A stretch of DNA of 64,000 nt from assembly GCA_021521415.1 (NCBI GenBank), contig JAIQDT010001135.1, positions 301,501 through 365,500 of the forward strand, read 5' to 3'. This document shows positions 36,927-49,500 of the stretch, piece by piece. The translations under genes and the position numbers were made by a program. The notes under the pieces are model-generated. The model made no database searches. It had not been told where the DNA came from and saw only the letters and a list, made by a program, of their open reading frames with translations. The stretch's first letter is position 1, and each line of letters opens with the position of its first letter. Source of the stretch: Bidens hawaiensis (Eukaryota; Streptophyta; Magnoliopsida; Asterales; Asteraceae).

Positions 36927-39900
36927 TTATCTAGGATAGAAATGACTGTGGTCAACTGTAGCAATTGAACAAGAATTATCAGTGTTAAAGTAGTGATGTA
37001 ACTTTTGTGTGATCTCATTGAGTTCCATTGCATCCTCATCCATAAAAGGAGGGTTAGAAGGGGCAGGTAATGGTTCATTATCTTTTGCTAACATTTTTAG
37101 TACTGTTGACATTGATGGTCTTAATGACGGGTCTTCTTGGGTGCAAAGAAGTCCTACTTGTATCGCTTTTGTCGCTTCCTTTTTGGTAAGTGGTGTTATG
37201 ATTAAGTTCGGGTCAAAGATTTCTTCTGCCTTATTTTGCTGGAAATGATTCCATGCCTGTTATAATGATTAGTATTCTCGTATCAGTTTCATTTATGCCA
37301 GTTATCAACGGAAAGCTGTTAATGACAAATATGCCCCTGAATCTAGTCAAATACAGTTGATAGTGATTTCTAAGGCATTTTCTTGTTCATTTTTACAACT
37401 CATAGACATGTCAAAAATATAGTATTCATAAAAGGTTGAAACCGACCGAACCATCCAAACGGTCAGGTTTTGATGGCTTGACAGTTTAACAGTTTGGTCT
37501 GGTCTGGAACTTAGAACAGGCCATTAACCTTATTATTCATATATACTTTTTCATATTATTTCGAAAAGAAAAATAAAAGAGCCAGTTCAAACCACTAAAA
37601 CTGAACCGTTAAACTGTCAAACCAGTAAAACCTGCCAGTTGGGTCGACCCACCGACCTGACCAAACCGAACAGTAAACACCGTAACCAAAAAGCTTTTTA
37701 AGTTATGGGTATTTTTGTCATTTATCAATCCTTCACTTAGTTTTAAGCGAGTTTCATACGATTAGTAACGTTGTTTCAAAATCTAAGAAGGCCTATGCAT
37801 ACAATATCCCGGCAAAAACTAAAAAAATATATAAAAAATAAATAAAAGAAAATTATTATACTTACAATAGCAACTAAGCTTTCCGTATACTCAGTGTTTT
37901 TGCTTTTATTGTTTTCTATTCCAGTAACCACCTCTAGAACCAAAACACCAAAGCTATAGACGTCTGCTTTTTCAGTCAACTGACCATGAGCTAGGTACTC
38001 TGGAGCCATATAGCCTCTGTTGATGTTCAAAAAACAATAAACAAACTAGCTACTAATATAAAACTTTTAAAAGGGGAAATTAAGATACTTACAATGTTCC
38101 TGCAATCGCAGTGCTAATGTGACTCTTATCATCTTGAAAAGATCGGGCCAACCCAAAATCAGCTATTTTAGCACGGAACTTCAAGTCTAATAAGATGTTA
38201 GCGGCTTTAATATCCCTGTGAATAATCCGACATTTGGTATTTTCATGAAGGTAAACAAGGCCTTCTGCTGTACTAATGATGATATTATATCTCTTTTCCC
38301 AGTTTAGATTCCTTCCTTTTATTGCATCTGCAGAAGTTTACAAATTCATTACATGTATTATATAATACTAATAGTTAATAAAATTTTGATATAAGATGGC
38401 AAACTTTCAAAAGAAAAACATAATGATTGACAATATTAAACTTACCAAAAATGAAGTGGTCGAGGCTCATGTTGGGTAGATATTCATAAATAAGAATGCT
38501 TTCGGGCCCTGAACAGCTGCATCCTAACAGCCTGACCAGATTTTTGTGTTGGACGCTGCTAATCATGTTGACTTCATTATAGAAATCTGCTGCTCTGAAT
38601 TTATTGTTGAAGAAAAGTCTTTTCACTGCTATTTCTCGTCCATCTGAAAGTACCCCCTGAGAAGATTTAAATGTTCTGCTTTAGTTATGTAACAGTGTCT
38701 ATAACCAAATTTAAGCGGAAGTGACAAAATGTGCAAGTTGTATAACAGGTCAAACTACTTTAGTATCTATAACTTGATTTCTATTTTGCTAAGTTTAAAC
38801 TGGTTACTAAAATCAGAAAAAATGTAAAGTTTGTTTCTGTTTTGTGCAATTTTCTCTTAAAAACGCACTTTAGGCGGCTTTTGACACATTTGAGCTATAT
38901 CTTTTTATCAATTTTTTTGTTATCTTACCTATTTGGCCCATTAGAGATTAAGTGTAACCTGAAACATGGGTCAAAATTATCAGTTTTAGTTTGAATTACA
39001 ACCTTGTAGACGGTCCCGAATCCTCCTTGTCCCAGTTTATTTAACTCATCCCATTTTCCTGTGGCTTTCTCAACAGTGGAGTATTTGAAATTTAAGCTGC
39101 TGTCATTAAGCATCTTTGCCATTTTCTTGGCATCATAAGAACCTAAAACATTGAGCAATCATTAGGATTTTACAAGAATCCTGCAAAATATTTATGTTAC
39201 TAAAATTATAACAAGCCCAACAATGTAATAGTTTTAAAAACTGGCTTATACCTTTTCTTTTCTTCTGTATATATCTGTGTTTCCAAATATATACAGCAAT
39301 CATTGAAGCAACTATGATAAGTGCCACAGAACTAACAACAGAAACAACAATTGCAATTATCTTCCCTGCAAAATCCGTAAACAAAAAACATATGAGACGC
39401 AAAGAAAACTCGAACGATGATTATGCTGATTTTATTTGTAACTGTTCAATTAATTTCTTAAAATTTTATTAACAATGGTCAATGGTATCATTACATGTGA
39501 GACTGCAATATGGCAAGTCACATATTCCAAATGCTCTTGTGGTAAAATCTTTACAATTTGAAGTAAAGATTCAATAATATATTAATTTTGACTTAGATTT
39601 TAACTATATATTCATCATATTTTACCAATGCATTAAGCAATTACCTACTACCTTTTCTTGTTAATAAATGGTTATCGGTATACCATGTTAGAAAAATCTA
39701 ATTGAGTATACATTGTAATAGTAGTAACACTTGTTTCTTTCGGTTAGAAATAGAATTTGCATTTCGATTAATTTTCCAATGAGTGCTTCATTTCTTTCGG
39801 ATGTCATTTGTTCGTTTGGGAGGTCACTCGTTCGTTTGGGATGTCATTTTTTCGTTTATAAGGTCATTTGTCGTTTGGGATGTCATTTGTTCGTTTGGGA

Positions 39901-41266
39901 GGTCATTCGTTCGTTTGGGATGTTATTTGTTCGTTTGGAGGTCATTCGTTCGTTTGGGAGGTCATTCGTTCATTTAGGATGTCACTCATTTGGGAGGTCA
40001 TTTGTTCGTTTGGAAGGTCATTCGTTCGTTTAACTACAGGAAATTTGGTCACACAGGTTTAAAAATCAAAGACCTCAACTTATGTTTTTTAAAGCTCATT
40101 ATGTCCTACAAAATCATTTTAAATTAAATAGAACCTATTTTTATAGTAAGAGCATTATAATCATATACAAGTATACAACTCATCAACTTTTCATAAAAAG
40201 TTTAGCAAAATATGACTGTGATTACCGAGCCCAGCCTAGCCCAGCCCAACCCAACACAACTACCCCAGCCCGGCCCGGCTCAACACAACTACCCCAGCCC
40301 AACCCAGCTCACCCCAGCCTAGCCCCACCCAGCCACCCAGCCCAGCCCAACCGAGCCCACTCAGTCCAACCAAACCCATCCCAGCCCAACCGAGCCCAGC
40401 TCAATCCAACCAAACCCAGCCCAGCCCAACCAAGCCCCGTCCAACACAACCCAACCCAGCCCGGTCCCAGTTATATAATTTAATTCAGTAGCATTATTGT
40501 TACCTCTATTGGCAGAGCTGTTTGCGAGCGGCCCAGAATTAAGAAAATTAGCATCCGAATACCTCATAAAACACCCCGCGTTCAACACACGACCCTCAGA
40601 CCACGGCAAACATTTCGATATCTCCATCGACGCATTATCCAAACATGCAAGACAAGAACTCGGACTCAAAGTCCTCCAACAGTCCACCAACACATAAACC
40701 GACTCATTCCCACTATCCACCAACATCTCACCCCTACCAAAATACTTACTATTTCTTAACGCATCCGTTACAGCATTCGACACCGCCTGCTTCACAGCAG
40801 CTTGAAACGTTACATTCTTTCTTGTTGCATTGCCACAAACATAAGTGTCATCAGGCCCAGTATACTCATGGTAAAAACTATAATTCTGTACACGCATAAT
40901 ACAACCATCGAGATATATTCGACCACCGTTGTTAGGAAAGCAACTGGGGAGAACAGTACGTGCTTCCGCATAGCATAACATACAATCTAGTTGAGAAAGA
41001 TCACCGTAGCATTGAGCAAAACCGTAGTTACCATCGGGTCCGGTACCGACAATAGCGGTTGCACTAGTTGAAGTACGCATTTGGGAGCCCAGGCTTCCCA
41101 TCATGCCAACGAAGTTTGGGATGAAAAGGGTTTGATTGTGTTCTTTTTCTGGGTCACATATCATTTTGATGACTTGGGATCTTGCATCACCTTCTGTTGT
41201 TGATACTAGTTGTAGAGTTATGATTAAAATGGTGAGAATTGAAGCTGTGTGTGTTGATGCCTTCAT
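36927..41266 (-). CDS. CRK: Cysteine-rich receptor-like protein kinase, copy 3, intact
   Basis: Seven exons: 41266-40504, 39365-39252, 39142-39003, 38656-38446, 38327-38093, 38016-37866, 37256-36927. They sum to 1944 nt, 647 residues, usual for the family, with no break. Exon 1: signal peptide (about 1-26) and two DUF26 domains ([26 protein letters not shown]). Exon 2: one membrane helix followed by basic [10 protein letters not shown]. Exons 3-7: kinase with GQGGFGTVY, catalytic lysine in [27 protein letters not shown], then a Ser-rich tail ending SHFYPR. CRKs sit in the plasma membrane, sense apoplastic cues and act in stress and immunity; ligand and partners cannot be read here. Intron 1 holds two minisatellites and intron 6 a foldback repeat. 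Closest named relatives are probably the CRK2/CRK3 group. Confidence 0.93.
37436..37682. repeat. Foldback MITE-like inverted repeat in CRK copy 3 intron 6
   Basis: Arms 37458-37498 and 37600-37640 (41 bp each) are imperfect reverse complements sharing TTGACAGTTTAAC. The element is rich in AACCGAACC words. Target duplications are not clear. Confidence 0.7.
39799..40030. repeat. 20-bp minisatellite in CRK copy 3 intron 1
   Basis: About a dozen units of the form GTTCGTTTGGGAGGTCATTC, with GGAG/GGAT variants and a few shortened units. No such array is seen in intron 1 of copies 1 and 2. Confidence 0.88.
40226..40475. repeat. C-rich CCCAGCCCAAC minisatellite in CRK copy 3 intron 1
   Basis: Degenerate units of CCCAGCCCAAC/CCGAGCC, very poor in G on the plus strand. 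The sense (minus) strand of the intron is therefore a long run of GGG/GG blocks able to form G-quadruplexes. Confidence 0.88.
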
Positions 41267-41391
41267 CTTTGGCTAGAGAAACAAAGGAACTGAAATTATT
41301 CAATTATTGTAACATTAGAGCAACAAGGACGATATAAAGGAGTACGTTTGATTCGTACTCATGTGTGAACCCATGCTTATAATTATGGGAC

Positions 41392-42918
41392 CAGTGACGG
41401 ATTTAGAATTTTTTTTTATCTGGTTCGCTATTTTAAGATGCTCTAAATATATAAGAACGCGTATAAAAAAATTGGGTCGGGTTGACGATTCGGATTGGTT
41501 TAACGGTTCGGGTCAAGAAAGATTAATCATATAATAAAAAACGATATAATAACTAAAAAACATCATCATTAGAAACTAAAAAAACACGGGACTTAAAAAC
41601 GATAATCTTTCGAAATAAAAAAAAAACTAACCTTATAGTTGTTCTTTACGAGTTTTCATCTTTTGAAAGCGTTGCATTACATCTTCGATCGAAACTTGTA
41701 GTAAAAACTCTCTTTCAATGTAGCAAATGCAAGAATCATTCATGTACCCGTCACCCATCCTATTACGTAGTTCCGTCTTCACATGCTTCATTGAAGAAAA
41801 ACTTCTTTCAACACTAGCCGTTGCAACCGGTAGAACTAGTGACAATTTTATTAAACGATAAACCAACGGATAATCAATGTGTTTTCTTGTTTCCACCATC
41901 ATTTTTGCAAGATCACTTACCCCTTTAAGATTGTCAAACCTCGAATCTTCTTTCACATTAGCAATGTAGTGGCCAAGTTAGCAAAATCTCGTTGCGGGAA
42001 ATTATGCCCAATAGGTTGACATGGCCCTCTTAGCAAATATGTTCTTCTAATTTCATCTTTTTGATTAGGATGATATGATGAAATCGGCTTTCGATCTGAA
42101 GGATCCCATGGAAGATCATCCAATTCGACTCTTGCCAGATTATTACTACTAGATGGTGAAGGGTCTCGTGGCCTTCTCGATAAAAAACGGTCCATAATCT
42201 ATCAAATTTAAGTTCTGTAAAAGCAAAAATAAAATTCAAAGCCCTAAAAAACTAACATCTTTTTTGAACACTCAATCATCAAAAGTCTCATTCTAACGAA
42301 CTACAAAAGGGGCGGGATTCGGGAACGCACCTGAACGCGGAGGCCGGACTGCCGGAGGGTATCGGACTATCGGTGAGACGGCGACGGCGAGTTTCTGGTG
42401 TGACTGTGTGACTGTGAGTGTCGGAGTCGTCACCGTCGGCGAACGCGGAGGCCGGAGGATGTGTATTGTGGATTTAGGGTTTTTAATTTGTGGGAGCTAC
42501 AGATGGAATTGGAGATTTGGAGGTGGTCGGCGTCTGTCTGTGTGACTGTGAGGTGGTCGGCGTCTCGGCGAGTTTCTTTCTCTACGGTAGAGGTGGACAG
42601 ACAGACAGTGAGGGAAATTGGGGGTGTTTAGGGTTTTTAAGAAAGGTTTATAAGGGTAATAGAGCACAAAAGAAAAAGGCAAAAAAAAATAAGGTTGTGT
42701 CTTGTGTGAGACTCGAACCCGGGTCTGCACTCAAACACAATGCACGCCTTGCCACTAAGCCAGTATATGTTTTATGTATATATTTGAAACGAATTATATA
42801 TATGGTTCAGCCCAGAAACACATGGTTCGCTAAAAAAGTCGCTATTAAATGCTCCACTACGGTTCGAAAAACACCTGGTTCGCTTGACCCGGTACTCACA
42901 TGAATAAATCCGTCCCTG
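41392..42918 (-). mobile_element. Internally deleted hAT element with zf-TTF start and hAT dimerisation domain
   Basis: Ends CAGTGACGGATTTA and (minus) CAGGGACGGATTTA are flanked by a perfect 8-bp target duplication, TATGGGAC (41384-41391 and 42919-42926). On the minus strand from ATG 42195 lies the start of a TTF-type zinc-finger transposase (DRFLSRRPRD, GPCQPIGHNFPQR). It is joined out of frame near 41955 to the C-terminal dimerisation domain (LVLPVATASVERSFSSMK), so the catalytic middle is deleted. The element starts 125 bp upstream of the CRK copy 3 ATG. Confidence 0.92.
42703..42765 (-). other. tRNA-like head with Pol III A and B boxes inside the hAT element
   Basis: Minus strand: GGCTTAGTGGCAAGG (A box region, 42762-42747) and GGTTCGAGTCT (B box, 42719-42709) lie about 35 nt apart, as in tRNA genes and tRNA-derived SINEs. 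No full cloverleaf is seen, so this is a SINE-head or tRNA relic, not a functional tRNA. Confidence 0.5.
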
Positions 42919-42926
42919 TATGGGAC

Positions 42927-45708
42927 ACGTGTAAGATGCAGAGCTATTAGAGTTTCATGGACTGTTTTCAGATCCAAGAATCTTTTGACTAAAGGGTGCA
43001 CTTTCTGTTGGTAATTTCGAACCGCATTCACAAGTAATATAAGTAATATGAAAGGACTTACGTTGATAAGTCCGTCAAGGGGGTTTAGTATACTAATTGT
43101 AATATGATTAATATAATAATGTCTTGGTTATCAAGTTAGGATTAGATTATAAATATAGGGGCCTGATTAGAGGCTTTAGACGTGATCAATACAGAATTAT
43201 TGTAACGAGTTTTTGAGTCAGTTTTCTCTTACGATAATAAATTATTGATTGACCTTGTGCCTTAAAGTGATATCAAGGCTTGGTGTAATTGTGGTCCAAG
43301 CTCGAGTATGGGGTGAGAAGAAGAATACTGGTTATGGAGTGCTTCATTAAGATTCCTTAAAATTTTGAATAAGTAATATAAAACTGCATAAAAACAAAAC
43401 CATGTGTGTAGAAAGTGTGAAAGTTAGAAGTCATGAGCATTTTAATAACCAGAAAGAATGGCTCGTATATTGTTACTTAGCAGACTGGTTGGCTTCGTGA
43501 TTGTAAGTAGTAAACAAAGTCAACAATAGGCACCGACCCATGTGGTTTATATTATTATTTTTATGTACTTCTCAAATAATTTGCATTTCATGCATCTTGG
43601 AAAAAGTATAAAAGCATAATTTCATAACCTTTTTCATAAGGTAGTTATGTGAACATATATCAATAACATACACATATAAAATTTATAAGAACTACTCAAC
43701 AAGAAAATGTTAAAACATTTTTTAATGGCATAATAATTATTAAACAGAGAACTACAAGAATGATTCAACAAGAGAATGTTTTTAATTACCTCGTCCATTG
43801 TTGATTCTTTATGTTACTTTATGCATGAAAGATAATTAATAGCATTATAACAATAATACATAAAAGAATATATTATATCATTAGCAAAAAAGTAGCTTAA
43901 GTTCTTGCAACTTTTTTCAACTTTGATCTATTATGGACTTATGGTACACCTTGATTTTGTGTTATCATGTTCAATATGTCTTGTAATGGAATATGTATGA
44001 ACATGAATATAAGTTCATTATATTATATGTATGAACTATGAAGTTGTTACCGACGAATCAAACATTCAAATCAGACTCCATGAGTCCATGACACATTGCA
44101 TTTCAATTGATCATCAAATGGCTGTGGGCCAAGGGTTGACATTTAGCAATATGCTGTACAGATTCTAAAAGAGTTAAATAAACAATATATTGAGATTACG
44201 TATCGACGTGAACAATAAAAAGTGATACACACCAAAAGTTTACTTTTTTGAATCATCGGACGAAGAAATGAGGTTTCGCAATATTATTATGTTCCGATTT
44301 CAATAAGTTTTTGATATATTAATTATTAATCGGTGACGGGTTTAGAAATTTATTCAAGAATAATGGGTTTATGATAAAAAAATTTAGATGCGGTCGAAAA
44401 TTGATAAGGCAAGTAATGTATATCCAACTATATCTATATTTATATCTATATTATATGATAAATAAAAGTCTCTTATGTAATCTTTCTTTTTTGAATTCTT
44501 TCTCACTATTTATTTTTTTATCCTGCTTCTTCAAAAACATTGATGTTAATATATCTCATACTTTTATAAGCTTTAACATCTAATTATGTAATTTTTGTTT
44601 TCAATCAAATAGTAATGGAAATTGAATTACATTAAATAATAATTAATGTATTTTTAAACCCATATATATATACACACACTGATTTTCACATATACTTTAA
44701 TTTTGTTAATCGTTTCTCTATGTAATATATTTTTACACCTCAAAATATAAATAAAAATTAAAAAAAAATTATGTATTAACAAAATAAATTTCAAAAACTA
44801 TAGGGTCGCTCGACCTCACAAGTCACACCTTATTTCAGGTCCACATAATCACTAGCGGACTTATGAATTTGTTTCTCTAATTCATTCAAAAATCAGGGGG
44901 CCACGACAGATAATTAAAGTCGGTTTAAAAATGGTATCATAATTAATATAAAAAGTAGCATTAAAAACTTATGAGGCCGCTTGACCCCGCACCTTATATC
45001 TGGTCCGCAATGGTATCTAAAGGCCTTATCAAGGTAATCAATTCTACCAGTAAATTCCATATTAATTTCCTTGTGATTTAAATCGCAAACTAACATATGA
45101 TGAGGATCAAGTTTCTTTCATCTGAAAACAATTTAATACTTTCGCTAATTAACAATGTAGGCATGATTTTAGATCTGAATTTCTAACTTTCTACCAGACA
45201 AACTTTTGTTGTGAAGATCAATCCAAGATTCCAATCTATCTAATAAACTTATACACGTTTATTATAGACTTATCACTTGCTCATAGAGTGTCTAAAGGTC
45301 TAATCAATGTAACTAATTCTTCCATAAAATATCTCATTTTCTTACAATATAAACCACGAACTAACATATAATGAGTATCAAATTCTATCAAAATCACGTG
45401 GACGAATCAAAACCGTTTGATGTAATCAATCCACAGCTTATCATTAGTGGTGAATATCAGTTACTAACCGTAACCGGTTATTGATCAAACTAATTCCTAA
45501 CTAGTTTTTTGAGTGGAAAATCCTTATTCTATGTTACTGATAAGTTGATAATAACCTATTGAAATTGACCTTATTAACACTAAGCGTACTAACCTACGTT
45601 TGGTTAATCACTAGCAGTTGACTGGTTTCTATGTGAAATTCCCTAACCGGTACCTAACCATCCGTTAGTAACCGGTTTCTTCTACACTGGTTATGATTTG
45701 TACCTCTT
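42927..45708. other. Intergenic DNA with a copia-type LTR remnant and a local duplication
   Basis: Bases 43060-43284 look like a retrotransposon end: TATAAATATAGG, AATAAATTATTG, then TGATATCAAGGCTTGGT (43268-43284), a worn match to the tRNA-Met primer site. Bases 45022-45115 and 45297-45388 are diverged copies of one segment. No gene seen. Confidence 0.45.
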
Positions 45709-45716
45709 CTTACGAT

Positions 45717-46123
45717 TAGAGGTGCAAACGAGCCGAGCTAAACCCGAGCTCGACTAGGCTCGAGCTCTGCTCGTTTAACTTGCACAGAGATCGAGCTTGG
45801 CTCGTTTACTATTAATCAAATTATTTTTTATATAATTATAATTATTTTTATATATTCTTTTCTATTATAACTTTATGTATAAAATAATATATATTACTTG
45901 GTTATTTTTATTTATTTTTTCATAACATTAGATATATTAATTAATAATTAGTAAATAAATATTTTAAAAAATTAAATAAATGACAGACTAGTTTAGGCTC
46001 GCAAGCCACCTCGAGCTCGATAAGTGAAGCCTAGGCTCGGGCTCGATTAAGCTCGGGTCGATCGAGCTTTTTAACAAGCCGATCTCGTGTAGCTCACAGC
46101 AGCTCGGCCCGTTTGCACCCCTA
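45717..46123. mobile_element. hAT MITE, 407 bp, with perfect 8-bp target duplication
   Basis: Ends TAGAGGTGCAAACGAGCC and, on the other strand, TAGGGGTGCAAACGGGCC continue as matching inverted repeats of 23 bp with two mismatches. CTTACGAT flanks both sides (45709-45716, 46124-46131). No coding capacity. Subterminal DNA is rich in GAGCTCG. Confidence 0.93.
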
Positions 46124-46443
46124 CTTACGATCATCATTCAAAACCGTAAAATCTAGCAAACAACTCGTTGACTGATTAACATCATGATAGACATATAATT
46201 CCGATAATCAACAATGCAGGTATGATTATAACCTCATAATTTTAATAACTATATAACTATCCAAAGCAGCTGAAGATCTAAATCATCAATTCTAATCAAA
46301 TTCGTCGTTGGAGAAAACGGTTATAACAACATCGATAGCACACAGTTACGTATCATCAATCAAATCGTAATAGCTTAAATCATGCGTAATACATGAAAAC
46401 AGTTAAAACTTAAAAGTAATTAATCGAAGATCTAAATTCATAC

Positions 46444-46567
46444 CTTTAATTTGACTACATTTAGATCACGAAATTAACCTAGCTTGCAGAAACGGATAGA
46501 AGCATGTAGGCTTGAATTGATAATGATAACTGATAAGAACGGTTAAGGTAGGTGAGGTATATATACA
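46444..46567 (-). promoter_or_regulatory. TATA box and possible non-coding first exon upstream of CRK copy 3
   Basis: Minus strand: GTATATATAC (46567-46558), about 110 nt, then the donor TAAAG/GTATG with exon end at 46444, preceded by AAATGTAGTC as in the other two modules. The ATG is 5.2 kb away, with the hAT element and MITE between, so linkage to CRK copy 3 is uncertain. Confidence 0.4.
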
Positions 46568-49500
46568 GGATGTGTACGTATAGACTGGACACAGTTAGGA
46601 AGTGGAAGAATAATTGATTGATTAATTAATTATATAATTAAGTTAACAATAACAATGGAAGAGGAAGATTGAGTTCCAGGTGCTACGTGATAACAAGAAG
46701 GCGAGCTTTATGGGATTGTGAATCTGTGTGGGACCCACATTTTTTAAAACAAAAAAATCTTATTGTTCTATAAAAATAAATTATGACACCCTAGTTTATT
46801 TGTTTGACAATTTATGTGATTGTAAATCTTACACTTGGTATATTTGTTGTTTAATACAAGGATTTGATTGAGATTTGTTGGATTAGACTTAAGTTAAAAT
46901 AATTTGGAATGAGATTAAGAAGCAAGTAACACATGAAAATATGTGCGAATTGGTATCGGTTGCTTAGTTGCAAGATTTAATAAGTGAGAACAGTGATTAA
47001 TAGGTTGCATAGACATGCTTATGTTGATCGTGCCATTAGCCTAGAGCACAATCCATTTACTTATCGTTCAATCCTTACCTAAAGTAGCTAGGTTTTATTG
47101 GGCACGATAGTTTGGAGTACTAAAAACTATTTGTCGAGTCAACACGTAATCAATCACACCAAAATGGACAAAATACATGTCGAGTCAACACGTAATCAAT
47201 CGTTTGGAGTACTAAAAACCATTTGCAAGATTCAAGTGAGTGGATTAGAACCTTTTAACAGTATGTTTGATATAGATGTGACATAACTATAACACTTTAG
47301 GCAAATCATACATCTTTCCATTTTGTCAACAAAAGAGATATTGGGCCATAAATATCATTGTCTCAAGTCTCAACTCTCAAATATCAACAACGTGTTTTAG
47401 GCGTATTGGTCATGAATCCTACAAGAACTTCACAGTTAAATGTGTTCAGTTGGGAGTAACCCCATGATGAGAGACCAAATAAATTCATGAACTCCTTGTG
47501 GTCAAAGTGAACAAAATTGATGGTACGATTGATCGGATGTTACAATAACACAAATTTGTTAACTGATTACCTTTAAACACAAGTCATATCTAACAACGCC
47601 GGCATAACATCTATTTAACCAAAAAGTAACACAACCAAACTATATCACAAAATAAATATAAAACCAACCATCACAATACAAATATACAAGTGTGGAAAAT
47701 GCATCAAAGTAAAACAAGAAATCATGTGGAAAAGTGGAAAACATAGTGTGTGTCGCCAAACTTTCACCGGAAAGTCTCACCAAGTGCCAACTTAGAGCCC
47801 CGTGAGATGAACCAGTGGGCATTTGGCCCAATAGCATCCGGGGTCTAATGGGTGCTCTCTTCATTTAGAGGTTTAAAGCTCAAATCATGCCGTAAGCGAG
47901 TTAAATGGATTTATGAACAGTTCAACGGTCAAATAATAAAAATAATATAAAAATGCCCATAAGGCCATAAATTGTTTTCCATTGCCAAGGCCCACATAAT
48001 CTTTTCTCAGTTCTCTTGGGCTTTCTATAAAAAAATAAATAAACAAAAAGATAAAAATAATTCAGTCCAGTAAAATTTAACTAATCTCCATGCCGTGCTT
48101 CAACCGAAAGCCCGAGAATGCAGCCCATGCAATTACTTCAACCCAATTTAGTTTAATTTTCAGCCCACATTTTATTAAAAATCTTGGTTACTTACTTACT
48201 TGCAAAGTTGCATGTTGCAACCCGATTGATTTAAAGTTGAACATTTTATTCCGCCTTTTCTTTAATTGTATTCTCATGTTCAATCAGCTTCTCTTGTTTA
48301 GCTCTTCATTACCCCAAATATCTCCATTAAAGCAATAGTAATACTATATGTACCTGAAAACTTGAAAATGAGTTAAAGAAATCGTCGGATAACTTATTTG
48401 TAAACCGTCGTTTTTATCGATCACCATTACATGGAAAAAAAATGATTCGTGTGAGATAGTTAAAATTGAATTCGGGGTGAAAAAATAGAATTCGAGATGA
48501 GTCACAAGAAACACACGCATTTTCAGCTTTTTGTAATATACATGACATTTCACAATCTCACAAGTCATTTTAGTTTTCAATAAGTTAGATTCATGGGATC
48601 TCGTCGTCTATAGCATCGCGATTCATGAAACATGAATATATTAAGATCAAGCCCTTAAGCAGTTGAGAATTGTTACAATTAAACATATTTAAGAAATAGT
48701 ATGATATTTTCCGTGTAGATTTTTTACTAACATCTAACGATTAAGGCAACTGATTTTCGTACATTAAAATAATATTTCTTCAAGATATAATATAATATAT
48801 TAATAATGGAAGAAGTGTTTAGAAGGAAGAATCTTGGATCTATCAATAACTTCAAACGGATTCAAAAAGATGCAACGCACCATTTTGGGCCCCATGATTT
48901 TCAACTTACACAATTGAACACATACGAGTTTCTCAATAATATCATCAAATGAATTAAAGTACAAATAAAAGAAACATTTAGCACCCTTCACATTCAGTAT
49001 ACACGAATCGACCCCTCTAACATATAAATGTCCAACTTGAAAACTTGTTGGCACGTTTTGGCGGTCTTTACATGTCGAATACGTGTCAGGAACTATCGCC
49101 CATTTCAAAACCCGCTTTTCGAGCCGACTTGATAAAAAGTGTGCTTAAGTTAAGATGCACATGAGTTGGTTTTGGTGGATCAAGATGAACCAAAATCGAA
49201 TATTTCAGTTTTGAAGACTATTTAGTTTCATTTTCAGTTTTACATATGAGTTCTCTTTGTTATGGGTCATTTTAAGTTTTGCATTTTGGCTTACACTGTT
49301 TGGGCTATAAAACTTGATCTGAAATAATGAATTTTAGTCACTTTTGGTCGAAAGCCTAAATGTATCGTCAACCAATTTACAACCAGAATAATGAGCTCGA
49401 GCCATAAACCCTAACAATATTTATAAAGATGTTTAATGTGTTTTGGTTTGGTTTTGGAATGAGGCATGATCGAAACGAAACATTAATTTTCAGTCTTGAG

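Noticed and set aside
39731..40483. Open frames over the two CRK intron minisatellites
   Set aside because: Repetitive translation of tandem arrays inside an intron, with no conserved domain.
42703..42765. Functional tRNA gene
   Set aside because: Boxes are present, but I could not fold an acceptor stem or a proper anticodon arm.
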